64,000 nucleotides of DNA, taken from assembly GCA_965263365.1 (NCBI GenBank), contig OZ253672.1, positions 62,001 to 126,000 on the forward strand. The letters are read 5' to 3'. The stretch's first letter is position 1; the number at the start of each line of letters is the position of its first letter. Under the pieces are notes generated by a model. It worked only from the letters and a program-made list of their open reading frames with translations. It was not told the DNA's origin and did no database searches. The DNA is from CANMUM01 sp965263365. Lineage in GTDB: Bacteria > Pseudomonadota > Alphaproteobacteria > Rhodobacterales > Rhodobacteraceae. Below, piece by piece: positions 8,517 to 17,327 of the stretch. Made by a program: the position numbers and the translations under genes.

Positions 8517-9335
8517 CTATGATTGGCAGGTTGCGCAATAAAAACTCGAACGTTGGGCTTGGACAAGTCTTAACACCTTTCCGTCACATTCGGGACGTTG
8601 ACATTTTTCTCCTTCTCGGTCGTAAACGTCAAATTTGTGTTGGAAATAACCGAGTTCCCCACCAATATTTCGATGATCACGCAAGGTAGAGCCGCCCGAC
8701 GCAATGGCGTCTTGTAGAACTTTTTTGATCGCTGCGACGAGGTCTTCACAATCGGTTAGATTTAGGCTTGAAGCGATTCGTTCCGGAGAAATTTTGGAGC
8801 GCCAGAGGGCTTCGGAGGCATATATATTTCCAATCCCTGAGATGAAATTTTGATTGAGCAAAGCTTGCTTGATACTTAGTTTGCGGGCTTTGAGTGCTTC
8901 ATGTAGATAGGCTCCGTTAAACGCGTTGCCGAGAGGTTCTGGACCAAGTTTGTTGAGCCATTGATGATCTTCAGGATTGCCCCGCCAAATATCCATTGCA
9001 CCAAATCGGCGCGGATCATGATAAACTAATTTTTGGTCAAGAAAGTTAAAAACGACATGATCATGCTTCTGTCGTTTTTCGAGAGGATTGACTAAACGCA
9101 TAGAGCCACTCATTCCTAAGTGAATCAATATTCCTCGATTTAAAAAATTAAAAATTAAAAATTTTGCGCGACGGCTAATCGATTTGATTTCTGAACCTTC
9201 AAGTGTTTTTTGGAAATCATCAGGAATTTGGTAACGTAGCTTGGGCTGATAAACATCAACTGACCGAATAAATTTCCCTTCAAGATGAGGAACAAGGCCG
9301 TTTTTTACGGTTTCAACTTCGGGGAGTTCGGGCAT
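8517..9335 (-). CDS. mutM: Formamidopyrimidine-DNA glycosylase
   Basis: 272 residues. It removes 8-oxoguanine and cuts the abasic site. The start is set at ATG 9333-9335 so that the catalytic Pro is residue 2 (MPELPEVETV); an upstream in-frame start would bury it. H2TH-region residues GIGNIYASEALW are present, and the C-terminal zinc finger shows CQRPEC and CATC. It diverges from xseB across about 70 bases. Confidence 0.96.
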   Translation of the reverse strand: MPELPEVETVKNGLVPHLEGKFIRSVDVYQPKLRYQIPDDFQKTLEGSEIKSISRRAKFLIFNFLNRGILIHLGMSGSMRLVNPLEKRQKHDHVVFNFLDQKLVYHDPRRFGAMDIWRGNPEDHQWLNKLGPEPLGNAFNGAYLHEALKARKLSIKQALLNQNFISGIGNIYASEALWRSKISPERIASSLNLTDCEDLVAAIKKVLQDAIASGGSTLRDHRNIGGELGYFQHKFDVYDREGEKCQRPECDGKVLRLVQAQRSSFYCATCQS

Positions 9336-9404
9336 TTTTATCTTCTCGACACTGGTCAAACATTAATGAGACATATATTTAGGGGTAAATGAGAAGGAAA
9401 TGCA

Positions 9405-9647
9405 ATGAAATCATTGGAAGAAATGAGTTTTGAAGAAGCGCTTGCGGAACTCGAAAAACTTGTCAACGAACTTGATGGCGGTCAAGTTCCGCTGGAAAAA
9501 TCGGTGGCGCTTTATGAGCGCGGTAATCTATTGAAGAAGCATTGTGAAAAGCGGCTCAGAGATGCTGAGTTGAAAATTAATGAGATCACAGGCGCGGAGG
9601 GTGATTCGCTTGAAACAAGTCCTGCGAATGATTTGCTCCCTGAATGA
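9405..9647 (+). CDS. xseB: Exodeoxyribonuclease VII small subunit
   Basis: 80 residues, MKSLEEMSFEEALAELEKLV followed by GQVPLEKSVALYERG, the conserved XseB core. It pairs with XseA, which is not in this window. AGAAGG precedes the ATG. It overlaps ispA by 4 bases, giving the usual xseB-ispA-dxs operon. Confidence 0.95.
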   Translation: MKSLEEMSFEEALAELEKLVNELDGGQVPLEKSVALYERGNLLKKHCEKRLRDAELKINEITGAEGDSLETSPANDLLPE

Positions 9648-10495
9648 ATAATGTCTCACAAATTTTCGACTTTGCACAAGTCGTCAATGCACGGCTCGAA
9701 AATGAGTTGGTAGCCGAAGATACGCTTTCGTCTGCAATGAGATATGCGGTTTTGAATGGTGGAAAAAGGATGCGTGCAATACTTGTGCGAGAAAGTGCGC
9801 GTGTTTTCGGGATCAGCGAGCACCTATATATGCAGGTTGCGATGGCAATTGAGTGCATGCATGCTTATTCGTTGGTACATGATGATTTACCGGCTATGGA
9901 TGATGATGATTTAAGGCGTGGTCAACCGACGGTGCATATCAAATGGGACGAAGCCACTGCAATATTGGCCGCGGATGCTCTGCAATCTAAGGCCTTTGGG
10001 CTCATCGCAAAATCACCAAATACTTCGGCTGTGAGCGTTCAGCTTCTTGACGCGCTTGCGGAGCGCGCACAGGGAATGGTCAAGGGTCAGATGCTTGATT
10101 TGGAGGCTGAAAAACAAAAAATATCATTTGATGCACTTATGAATCTTCATCGGCACAAAACTGGTGATCTGATTGTTTTTTGTACGATTTCAGGTGCGAT
10201 TATTGCGGGAAAAAATTATGAGGCACTTTTGGAGTATGGCCTTAATTTGGGCGCAGCATTTCAAATTCAAGATGATATTCTTGATGTCGAGTCGAATTCT
10301 GAAGTCTTAGGCAAAACAGTTGGAAAAGATCAGAACGCGGGTAAATCAACGGCGGTTTCTATTTTGGGGTTGAAAGAAGCGAAGAGAAGGGCGCAAACTT
10401 ATGCAAATTCTGCACAAGAAGCGCTCGATTTCCTTGGCGGGGATACAGAAAACTTGCGCTTTTTAGCACAATGGGCGATAAACCGCTCTCAGTAG
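9644..10495 (+). CDS. ispA: Farnesyl diphosphate synthase (polyprenyl synthetase)
   Basis: 283 residues. It condenses isopentenyl diphosphate with dimethylallyl and geranyl diphosphates. The first Asp-rich motif is HDDLPAMDDDDLRRG (about residues 80-95) and the second is QIQDDILD. GGKRMRAILVRES near the N-terminus binds isopentenyl diphosphate. It is translationally coupled to xseB and immediately precedes dxs, which makes the isoprenoid precursor. Confidence 0.95.
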   Translation: MNNVSQIFDFAQVVNARLENELVAEDTLSSAMRYAVLNGGKRMRAILVRESARVFGISEHLYMQVAMAIECMHAYSLVHDDLPAMDDDDLRRGQPTVHIKWDEATAILAADALQSKAFGLIAKSPNTSAVSVQLLDALAERAQGMVKGQMLDLEAEKQKISFDALMNLHRHKTGDLIVFCTISGAIIAGKNYEALLEYGLNLGAAFQIQDDILDVESNSEVLGKTVGKDQNAGKSTAVSILGLKEAKRRAQTYANSAQEALDFLGGDTENLRFLAQWAINRSQ

Positions 10496-10506
10496 ATAGG
10501 CTTTCG

Positions 10507-12390
10507 ATGACTTCAAGATTAACAACTTCTTTGCTTGATGGGATTAAAGAACCTGCAGATTTAAGGACGTTTTCAATAGATGAATTGAAGCAACTGGCTG
10601 ATGAGCTGCGTAACGACGTGATTTCATCCGTGTCACAAACGGGCGGTCATTTGGGAGCAGGTTTAGGAGTTGTCGAGTTAACTGTGGCGCTTCATGCTGT
10701 GTTTGAAACCCCTAAAGATCGATTAATATGGGATGTTGGTCATCAGTGTTATCCACACAAGATTTTGACGGGCCGTCGCGCGCAAATGCATACTTTGCGT
10801 CAAGGCAATGGGCTTTCGGGATTTACGAAACGCAAAGAAAGTATTTATGATCCATTCGGAGCGGGCCATAGCTCAACCTCTGTTTCTGCGGCACTTGGTT
10901 TTGCGGTTGCGCGCGATATGGGCATGGTCGCAGAGCCGCCACTTGGTGAGGCAATCGCGGTTATTGGTGATGGTGCTTTTACGGCAGGGATGGTGTATGA
11001 GGCGATGAATAACGCGGGCGCGCTTGGTACGCGTATGATTACAATTTTGAACGATAATGATATGTCAATCGCTCCTCCTGTTGGGGCTATGTCGAAATAT
11101 TTGAATTCGATTTACCGTGGGCCTTTTCAAGATGTAAAAGAAGTTGCACTTGGAGCGCTTGACTTTTTACCAGAGCCGATGCGGGAAGGTGCAAAACGTG
11201 CGCGCGATTTGGTAAAACATGCAACTCAAGGTGGGACGCTATTTGAAGAGCTTGGCTTTCATTATATAGGGCCAATCAATGGTCACGATATTCACGAATT
11301 ATATGAAACGCTCTCTTTAGTAAAAGAAAAGGCGAATGGCCCCATTTTGGTGCATGTGCTGACAAAGAAAGGTAAGGGTTATGCGCCCGCTGAATTGGCG
11401 TCTGACTGCTATCATGGTGTGAGTAAGTTTGATGTTGAAACGGGGCAGCAAAATAAAACGAAGTCTAACGTGCCGAGTTATACAAGTGTTTTTGCAGAAG
11501 CTCTTATTGATTGCGCAAAGAATGACGACCGTATTTGTGCCGTCACCGCAGCAATGCCAGACGGGACAGGGCTTGATAAATTTGCAACTATTTTTCCGGA
11601 TCGCTGTTTTGATGTTGGTATCGCAGAGCAGCATGCTGTGACATTTAGCGCTGGATTGGCTGCGAGTGGTGCCCGCCCATTTTGTACGATTTATTCGACT
11701 TTTTTGCAAAGGGGATATGATCAAATTGTGCACGATGTGTCGGTTCAAAATTTGCCGGTTCGTTTTGCCATTGATCGTGCGGGTTTCGTTGGCGCTGATG
11801 GGCCAACACATGCAGGAAGTTTTGATATATCCTATCTTTCGAATTTACCAAATTTCGTCGTCATGGCGCCGTCTGATGAAGCGGAGTTGGTGCATATGGT
11901 CAAGACAGCTGCAGCGTATGATCGCGGTCCGATTGCATTTCGGTATCCGCGCGGTGAGGGCGTTGGTGCTGAGATTGTGGAAGCGAGAACTTTGGAAATT
12001 GGTCGGGGCCGTATCGTTTCTTCAGGTGAAAAAGTTGTGATTATTGCATATGGGACTGTATTAAGTGCGGCTTTAGAGGCAGCTGAAGCGCTTGATTTCG
12101 TGCCGACAATTATTGATGCGCGTTTTGCAAAGCCCCTTGATGAAAAACTTATGGAAGAGGCGGCTGTAACGCACGACGTTGTGATTACGATTGAGGAAGG
12201 TGCGCCAGGTGGTTTTGGTGCGCAAGTTGCGGCTCTTTATGCCCGGTTGGGGCTTTTTGACCGGGGTTTGAAGTTTAGAATGTTGACAATGCCAGATGAA
12301 TACATTGACCAAGACAGTCAGGGAACCATGCGCGCTCAAGCTGGGCTAGACGCCCAAAGCATTGTATCCTTGATAAAGGATCTCATCTAA
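10507..12390 (+). CDS. dxs: 1-Deoxy-D-xylulose-5-phosphate synthase
   Basis: About 627 residues. This thiamine-diphosphate enzyme makes DXP from pyruvate and glyceraldehyde 3-phosphate, the first step of the MEP isoprenoid pathway. Motifs: WDVGHQCYPHKILTGRR, the ThDP segment GDGAFTAGMVYEAMNNAG, and VGIAEQHAVTFSAGLA in the transketolase-like half. ATG 10507 gives the expected N-terminus; an in-frame ATG at 10471 would overlap ispA by 25 bases and cannot be excluded. It converges with a peptidase gene, the stop codons overlapping by 4 bases. Confidence 0.96.
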   Translation: MTSRLTTSLLDGIKEPADLRTFSIDELKQLADELRNDVISSVSQTGGHLGAGLGVVELTVALHAVFETPKDRLIWDVGHQCYPHKILTGRRAQMHTLRQGNGLSGFTKRKESIYDPFGAGHSSTSVSAALGFAVARDMGMVAEPPLGEAIAVIGDGAFTAGMVYEAMNNAGALGTRMITILNDNDMSIAPPVGAMSKYLNSIYRGPFQDVKEVALGALDFLPEPMREGAKRARDLVKHATQGGTLFEELGFHYIGPINGHDIHELYETLSLVKEKANGPILVHVLTKKGKGYAPAELASDCYHGVSKFDVETGQQNKTKSNVPSYTSVFAEALIDCAKNDDRICAVTAAMPDGTGLDKFATIFPDRCFDVGIAEQHAVTFSAGLAASGARPFCTIYSTFLQRGYDQIVHDVSVQNLPVRFAIDRAGFVGADGPTHAGSFDISYLSNLPNFVVMAPSDEAELVHMVKTAAAYDRGPIAFRYPRGEGVGAEIVEARTLEIGRGRIVSSGEKVVIIAYGTVLSAALEAAEALDFVPTIIDARFAKPLDEKLMEEAAVTHDVVITIEEGAPGGFGAQVAALYARLGLFDRGLKFRMLTMPDEYIDQDSQGTMRAQAGLDAQSIVSLIKDLI

Positions 12391-13169
12391 ATACGCCCAA
12401 TGCCAGTGGGTTTTCCAATACGTGCGATTGTCTCATCAAGCGGTTCCAAGATTGTTTGCATGGCAAAAGCTGTCGCATGAATCATTGTGGTTTTATTGAT
12501 CATCATGCCGACGTGACCCTTCCAAAACACCAGATCATTTTTTTGAATATTATCAATGATAACAGAGTTTAGTGCCTCTTGTTGTTGATCGCTATCTCGT
12601 GGAATAAATTGACCAGTCATTAAATAGGCCAGTTGCGTTAATCCTGAACAATCGATGCCAGAAGAGGTTCCACCTCCCCAAAGATAGGGGGCGCCGAGAC
12701 ATTTTTGAGCCCATTCGAAAGGTTCGAGTTCTTGCATTTCAACATGCCGCCTGTGAATAAACCCAAGATCCTCCGCGTAAAGAAAATCATCATTATATTC
12801 TGCGGCGTTCACGCGTGCGCCAAGTGAAAGACTATGAACGACCTTAGACTTTATGTTGGCCTCCTCAAATACGAGTCCGATGCGGCTGGTTATAATTGGA
12901 TTTTCTTTTAAAGTGCCATATTTGATCGAAGCCATTGGCGCCCAACCCACATAGTTATCAAATCGACTTTGAACTAACCCATACTCGCCACTTGTCGCAT
13001 GAAGAATGGCGTTATCCCCGTACCTAAGGGTGCTTACGCGTTTTTGAAATTTCTCGTCAAACATAGGTGTTTCAGCGGTGCAAATCCAGATGTTTTGGGG
13101 CGGGTTAAGTTCTTCGTTCCATTGCTCGGGCGCAGACCTTTTATCGGATAGTTTATTAAAAGGTGTCAT
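12387..13169 (-). CDS. NlpC/P60-family cysteine peptidase
   Basis: 260 residues: an N-terminal SH3-like half and a C-terminal NlpC/P60 domain. The catalytic Cys lies in SGIDCSGLTQLAYL and the His in WKGHVGMMI, with a further MIHATA. Likely cleaves D-glutamyl or related peptide bonds in cell-wall peptides. No signal peptide is seen, so it may recycle peptides in the cytoplasm. It overlaps the upstream M17 aminopeptidase by 4 bases, an arrangement consistent with joint peptide degradation. Confidence 0.9.
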   Translation of the reverse strand: MTPFNKLSDKRSAPEQWNEELNPPQNIWICTAETPMFDEKFQKRVSTLRYGDNAILHATSGEYGLVQSRFDNYVGWAPMASIKYGTLKENPIITSRIGLVFEEANIKSKVVHSLSLGARVNAAEYNDDFLYAEDLGFIHRRHVEMQELEPFEWAQKCLGAPYLWGGGTSSGIDCSGLTQLAYLMTGQFIPRDSDQQQEALNSVIIDNIQKNDLVFWKGHVGMMINKTTMIHATAFAMQTILEPLDETIARIGKPTGIGRI

Positions 13170-14536
13170 TTGTATATACTTTCGAAGGCATGGAAAATTG
13201 CGCGGATACCTTGAGCTGCACCGCCCTTAGGGCGCCCAGGAATTGGGGTAGGATTCCAGCCATATATATCAAAATGGGCGTAAGGATTATGATTTGTAAA
13301 TCGGCGTAGGAAAAGCGCAGCTGTTGTTGCACCCGCAAAACCTCCAGCAGGTGCATTGTCCAAATCTGCAATATCTGGCTCAATTTTGTTTTCGTAACCA
13401 TCCCAAAAAGGCAAACGCCATACCGGATCTTCTAAAGCAATTGCCCCTTCTTCGAGCGCTGAATTAAAATCAGTTTCGTTTGAAAAATAGGGGGCAAGAT
13501 CTGGACCGACTGCAACGCGCGCGGCACCGGTTAATGTGGCAAGAGAGAGCATAAATTGAGGGTTATGTTCGCTTGCGTAGGTCAGGGCATCGGCCAGAAC
13601 AAGTCTCCCTTCGGCGTCGGTATTGTTAACCTCAACCGTTTTGCCTGAACGTGATATTAAAACGTCGCTTGGTCGAAAAGCATTTGCGGAAACTGCATTT
13701 TCAACCGCAGGAATAAGAAGTTTAAGGCGTATTGGGAGTTTTTGCTTCATGATCATTTGGGTAAGCCCCAGTGCATTTGCGCTTCCGCCCATATCTTTTT
13801 TCATGAGCAACATTGAGGATGAGGGTTTTAGGTCAAGTCCACCAGTATCAAAACAAACACCTTTGCCGACAATCGTAACGAGCGGGTGATTTTCGTGGCC
13901 CCAATTCACTTCGATTAAGCGCGGTGCAACCGCACTTGCGCGCCCGACTGCGTGAATCATTGGAAAGTTGTTTTCTAGTAACTCATCGCCAACAACTTGA
14001 TTAAAACTTGCGCTATTTTCCTTTGCGACCTCTGCGACGGCATTGGATAGCGCTTCGGGTGTCATGACATTTGCAGGCGTATTGATAAGATCTTGAGCAA
14101 GCGTACATCCTTGTGCAATGTGTTCAAGGCGTTGAGCGTCGATATTTTCTGGCGCAGTAAGTTCGGCTTTGCGGCTTTGTGCGCGGCTGTTTATTGAAAA
14201 TTGGTATTGCCCCAATAGCCAACCGAGTGCCGCTTTCTCAACTGAAATGGGCTGTGTGTTTTGAAGCATGTAATTTCCTTTAGGAAGCGTACTGGCAAGA
14301 TGACCAAAATGAAGCCGCCCGCGTTTGCGTTCGTCTTCATTGCCAACGCCAAATACAACTTTGCCGAGATTACCATGTGAATCCGGCAGTAGTCTAAACT
14401 GACCAAGTTTGCCCGAGAATTCGGTCGCTTCGAGCCATTTGAGTTGTATAGGTGAAAGAGTTTGGGATAGCGCTTCCAAATTGCCGGTCTCAACAGACAA
14501 AATTGGAACTGGATTAGAGTGATCCACAAAATTCAT
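13166..14536 (-). CDS. Leucyl aminopeptidase family (M17) peptidase
   Basis: About 456 residues. The active-site signature NNTDAEGRLVLADAL and metal-binding segments VGKGVCFDTGGLDLKP and MKKDMGGSANALG place it in the PepA/M17 family of two-metal exopeptidases. ATG 14534-14536 follows AAGAAGG at a good distance and is preferred over an in-frame start 15 codons upstream. It is coupled to the NlpC/P60 gene. It resembles the second, PepB-like M17 enzyme of alphaproteobacteria; exact specificity is not predictable. Confidence 0.92.
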   Translation of the reverse strand: MNFVDHSNPVPILSVETGNLEALSQTLSPIQLKWLEATEFSGKLGQFRLLPDSHGNLGKVVFGVGNEDERKRGRLHFGHLASTLPKGNYMLQNTQPISVEKAALGWLLGQYQFSINSRAQSRKAELTAPENIDAQRLEHIAQGCTLAQDLINTPANVMTPEALSNAVAEVAKENSASFNQVVGDELLENNFPMIHAVGRASAVAPRLIEVNWGHENHPLVTIVGKGVCFDTGGLDLKPSSSMLLMKKDMGGSANALGLTQMIMKQKLPIRLKLLIPAVENAVSANAFRPSDVLISRSGKTVEVNNTDAEGRLVLADALTYASEHNPQFMLSLATLTGAARVAVGPDLAPYFSNETDFNSALEEGAIALEDPVWRLPFWDGYENKIEPDIADLDNAPAGGFAGATTAALFLRRFTNHNPYAHFDIYGWNPTPIPGRPKGGAAQGIRAIFHAFESIYK

Positions 14537-14657
14537 ATTTTGAGCCTTCTTTTTGCATAAGCTAGTGATTTTTTTAAACAATGAGAAGAGTAATCATAAA
14601 TAAAATAGATCTGACCCCTTTACAAATGGACAAGAAAACGACATGACATGCGTGCCC

Positions 14658-14743
14658 GCCCGCGTGGTGGAATTGGTAGACACAAGGGACTTAAAATCCC
14701 TCGACCCTAGGTCGTGCCGGTTCGAGTCCGGCCGCGGGCACCA
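14658..14743 (+). tRNA. tRNA-Leu (anticodon UAA)
   Basis: 86 bases including encoded CCA. The acceptor stem pairs GCCCGCG with CGCGGGC, the anticodon arm is AGGGA-CTTAAAA-TCCCT (anticodon TAA), there is a long variable arm as in class II tRNAs, and GGTTCGAGTCC forms the T arm. Its 3' end is the prophage attachment site. Confidence 0.97.
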
Positions 14744-14750
14744 TTTTAAT
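14734..14750 (+). repeat. attL core
   Basis: GCGGGCACCATTTTAAT, the last ten bases of tRNA-Leu with CCA plus seven flanking bases, repeated exactly at 26754-26770. Upstream identity continues with one mismatch (GGCC versus GGCT). Confidence 0.92.
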
Positions 14751-14843
14751 CCCTATAAATCCGCATAAATCCTTATTATATAAGGATATAACCTTTTTTA
14801 ATGCATTAAATCCGTAGTAAATATGCCTGTATTTGGGTATAAT

Positions 14844-14870
14844 CCGTGATCAATCACGGAAAAATCACGG
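14844..14870. repeat. Integrase arm-type repeats near attL
   Basis: An inverted pair CCGTGAT-CA-ATCACGG overlaps the direct repeat TCACGG-AAAAA-TCACGG (14854-14870). The same 17-base string occurs beside attR at 26691-26707. Short direct repeats spaced 11 bp, next to both attachment cores, fit arm-binding sites of a tyrosine integrase; this role is inferred. Confidence 0.65.
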
Positions 14871-14882
14871 CTTTTTTCGGCC

Positions 14883-15482
14883 ATGGTCGCATTCAAAAAG
14901 CAAAAATCAGGCAAATGGGAAGCGCAGGTGATGCGTGGTGGTGTTCGCAAATCCAAATCATTTACCACAAAAATGGCCGCCAAGGATTGGGCCAATAGCT
15001 TCGAGGCCGAAATTCTTGCGGAAAATATCACCCCCGATGCCGAACGGCCAACCGAAACCGTTGCCGATTTATTCGACCGATATGCCCGAACTGTAAGCCC
15101 TACAAAGCGCGGAAAACGCTAGGAACAAATAAGGTTGCGCCGTTTTGGAGGTATGCCGATCGCGATGATTAGAATTGACGAGATTGCCCGAAAGGACTTA
15201 ATCAAGTGGCGTGATCAGCGTATGCAAGAGGTGAGCGCAGCGAGTGTTAATCGCAAAATGAACCTGCTATCCCATGTTTTCAGCACAGCCATTCGAGAAT
15301 GGGATTTTAAGATTGGCAATCCGTGCGCTACGGTTCAACGCCCGAAAATGCCATTGGCACGGGATCGGCTTGTGAAGCCCAGTGAACTTGAGGCGATCCA
15401 TGCGGCCGCAAAATTTGACGGGCAAACCATCACAGGTGTTCAACATCGGGTGGTTCTGGCCAGATCACGGCCGAGCAGTTAA
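14883..15482 (+). pseudogene. Phage tyrosine integrase, nonsense codon and lost catalytic domain
   Basis: The N-terminal arm-binding domain (MVAFKKQKSGKWEAQVMRGG) and the core-binding domain (RKDLIKWRDQRMQEVSAAS) are recognisable in one frame. A TAG at 15120-15122 interrupts them where the context suggests Trp (KRGKR-stop-EQIRLRRF). The frame ends at about 185 codons, soon after the linker LVKPSELEAIHAAAK, where the catalytic R-H-R-Y domain should start. The remaining DNA is terminase sequence, so the catalytic half was deleted. It lies 140 bases from tRNA-Leu. Confidence 0.88.
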
Positions 15483-15742
15483 TCACAAAGTATCAAAAAG
15501 GTGAGCGCATCCTTGAATGGCATAAAATTCGCCAAAGAAATGAAATGTTGGATTGCCGTGTTTATGCCTATGCCGCGCTTTTGCTATCTCGCGTTCGCAT
15601 TGATCTTGTCGCGAAGCGATTTGAAGTCGAAACAACTGAAAAAGAGGAAAGCGATGAAGAACAAACTGTCGAGCATGAAACACCAACGGCAAAGCGCAGA
15701 AAAGGAAGAAAATCAAGAGGAAACAAATTTACAGATATCTAA
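15422..15742 (+). pseudogene. Phage terminase large subunit (GpA type), C-terminal fragment
   Basis: In a frame different from the integrase, codons from about 15450 read ITAEQLITKYQKGERILEW and then RNEMLDCRVYAYAAL, the conserved end of GpA-family terminase large subunits, followed by a charged tail ending NKFTDI. The ATPase and most of the nuclease domain are missing. The fragment begins inside the integrase coding region, so a deletion fused the two genes near 15430-15460. Confidence 0.85.
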
Positions 15743-15784
15743 AGGGTTCAACCGTGGATACTGATAATGGGACTAAATACGTTT

Positions 15785-16666
15785 TTAACTAGAATTATTA
15801 GGTAAGTATGGTTCTCCAGTTTGAAATTCGCACCATTCAACATCCGGTGCTTCTGAACTATTAAACGCTTTTATGCTTTCACTAGATTTGAGTCCTAGCT
15901 CTTGGCATTCGGATAGAAAATTCTTGAATGGAATATATTTCGGATTGGTTTTGCAGACAGTGTCATGATTTCTTTTGCGACGCGCCGTTATCAATTTATT
16001 ATCGGGTTCACAAAAATACTGTGGCCCTAAATAATCTGAAAGAGACTCGGGAGGTGTGTCGCTCCATGCCCAAGTACCAGTAAAATCGGTTTTAGCATAA
16101 ATTGCTGAATGAAAATAAGTTGAACTCAAATTCGAATAATTTAACTTTGCTCCAACTAAATTTGTGTCAACTAAATCAGTGTAGGAAAGATCAACCTTAA
16201 TTAGCTGCGACTGAAATAGGTCTGCGCCTCTGAAATCGGCGTTTCGTAGACTAATATTATGACTGGTTTCATTTCCGTTTAATTGTAAATTGACCAGATA
16301 AACGGGTTGCTCACAGCTCAAGTAACTCTGGCCATTTTCGTCAACGATTTTTTCCAATCCGTTCATTAGAGAACATGATAGATCAATTCCTTCAAGTGGT
16401 TGACCTATAAATGCTAAGTACTGAAGCGCGCTAACTTTTCCACTATTTCCAGGAGCTTGTGTTGTAAGAATTGACCAATTTCTAGCAATTGCCTCTTGTT
16501 TTCGTTCCTCACGCCCTGAGAGAATTTCACCCCATTGCCAGTACAAACTGACAAAAACAGCAAAAAAACCTAGTACGGTTACTAGTTTTACAACAGGACT
16601 ATTTTCAATTTTCTCAATTGTTTCTTTAAAATGTACCCACCAATCCATCAACAGCCGTTTTACCAT
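15785..16666 (-). CDS. Membrane-anchored pentapeptide-repeat protein (prophage cargo)
   Basis: About 293 residues from ATG 16664-16666. One membrane helix near residues 24-43 (VVKLVTVLGFFAVFVSLYW) is followed by a soluble region with A(D/N)LxX repeats: LRNADFRGADLFQSQL, LSYTDLVDTNLVGAKLNYSNL. The reading frame extends to 16798, but a promoter-like pair (16701-16729) overlaps that extension. It runs against the phage genes, between the terminase fragment and the head genes, as a cargo gene. Function unknown; superinfection exclusion or defence is possible but unproven. Confidence 0.75.
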   Translation of the reverse strand: MVKRLLMDWWVHFKETIEKIENSPVVKLVTVLGFFAVFVSLYWQWGEILSGREERKQEAIARNWSILTTQAPGNSGKVSALQYLAFIGQPLEGIDLSCSLMNGLEKIVDENGQSYLSCEQPVYLVNLQLNGNETSHNISLRNADFRGADLFQSQLIKVDLSYTDLVDTNLVGAKLNYSNLSSTYFHSAIYAKTDFTGTWAWSDTPPESLSDYLGPQYFCEPDNKLITARRKRNHDTVCKTNPKYIPFKNFLSECQELGLKSSESIKAFNSSEAPDVEWCEFQTGEPYLPNNSS

Positions 16667-16700
16667 ATTAGGTTCTCTTTTTCCAAATGCTGAAAACGCT

Positions 16701-16729
16701 ATCATACCACAACCATTATGTTTTTGCAA
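16701..16729 (-). promoter_or_regulatory. Promoter of the pentapeptide-repeat cargo gene
   Basis: On the minus strand TTGCAA (16724-16729), a 17-base spacer and TATGAT (16701-16706), close to sigma70 consensus with ideal spacing. It would start transcription about 30 bases before ATG 16666, giving the cargo gene expression independent of phage promoters. Confidence 0.65.
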
Positions 16730-16741
16730 AAAATGTGATGG
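16726..16741. repeat. 16-bp sequence shared upstream of both cargo genes (copy 1)
   Basis: GCAAAAAATGTGATGG occurs here and at 23226-23241, each time just upstream of a reverse-oriented cargo gene and at its junction with phage sequence. It may mark the end of the inserted cargo unit or be a common recombination site. Confidence 0.6.
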
Positions 16742-16827
16742 CTGTGCCGCCAGAGAAAATTGAAAGTAAGCGAAAGAAGCGCCGTCCCCCAAATTCAACG
16801 AGGCGCAACAAGTTTACGGATATTTGA
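16738..16827 (+). pseudogene. Second copy of the terminase C-terminal tail
   Basis: A 29-codon frame starting MAVPPEKIESKRKKRR and ending NKFTDI-stop. The same Lys/Arg-rich tail with NKFTDI ends the terminase fragment at 15742, so the tail is present on both sides of the pentapeptide-repeat gene. The next phage gene starts 3 bases later. It is most simply a leftover of the original terminase end displaced by cargo insertion; it could also be translated as a tiny protein. Confidence 0.65.
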
Positions 16828-16829
16828 GA

Positions 16830-17327
16830 ATGGCGATAGAAACGGAAATTGAAATTGGCCTTGATTTTGCGGCTAGTTTTGATGTTGACACAACCGACCA
16901 TATTGAAGGCGCAAGCTATGCATTGCTTTTGCGCGGCCCATCTTCAACCGAACTTACTGGCACATATGCAAGTGGTAAGGTTGCATTCATTGCAAGGGCG
17001 AATGAAACCAATGATTGGAAAATGGATCGGTTAAAAAAACTGACCGAAGGCAGCCTCACCGCAAAGCCAAATTTTTCGGCAATTGAAGCCAGCACGGATA
17101 TGCGATCCAGCACCGAAATTGTGCTTGGCCATATCAATGCAATTTTGGAAGGGCGCGCCACTTGGGAAAGCAAGCGCTTCAAAATTGGCACCCGCGAATT
17201 AGAACGCCATGAAATTGGTGAATTGTTAGCCCTCAAAAAGCAGTTGGAAGCCCAAATTGAGCGCGAAGCCACTGGTCGTAAATCCGTGCGACCTTTCGGC
17301 CGCCGTGTTCATGTGGGGTTCAGATAG
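16830..17327 (+). CDS. Phage head-region protein of unknown function
   Basis: 165 residues from ATG 16830. The C-terminal half (EIVLGHINAILEGRATWESKRFKIGTRELERHEIGELLALK split around residues 90-145) resembles small proteins found between terminase and portal in GpA-type phages, the place of the gpW head-tail joining protein. The N-terminal half is not recognised. It ends directly against the portal start. Confidence 0.65.
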   Translation: MAIETEIEIGLDFAASFDVDTTDHIEGASYALLLRGPSSTELTGTYASGKVAFIARANETNDWKMDRLKKLTEGSLTAKPNFSAIEASTDMRSSTEIVLGHINAILEGRATWESKRFKIGTRELERHEIGELLALKKQLEAQIEREATGRKSVRPFGRRVHVGFR

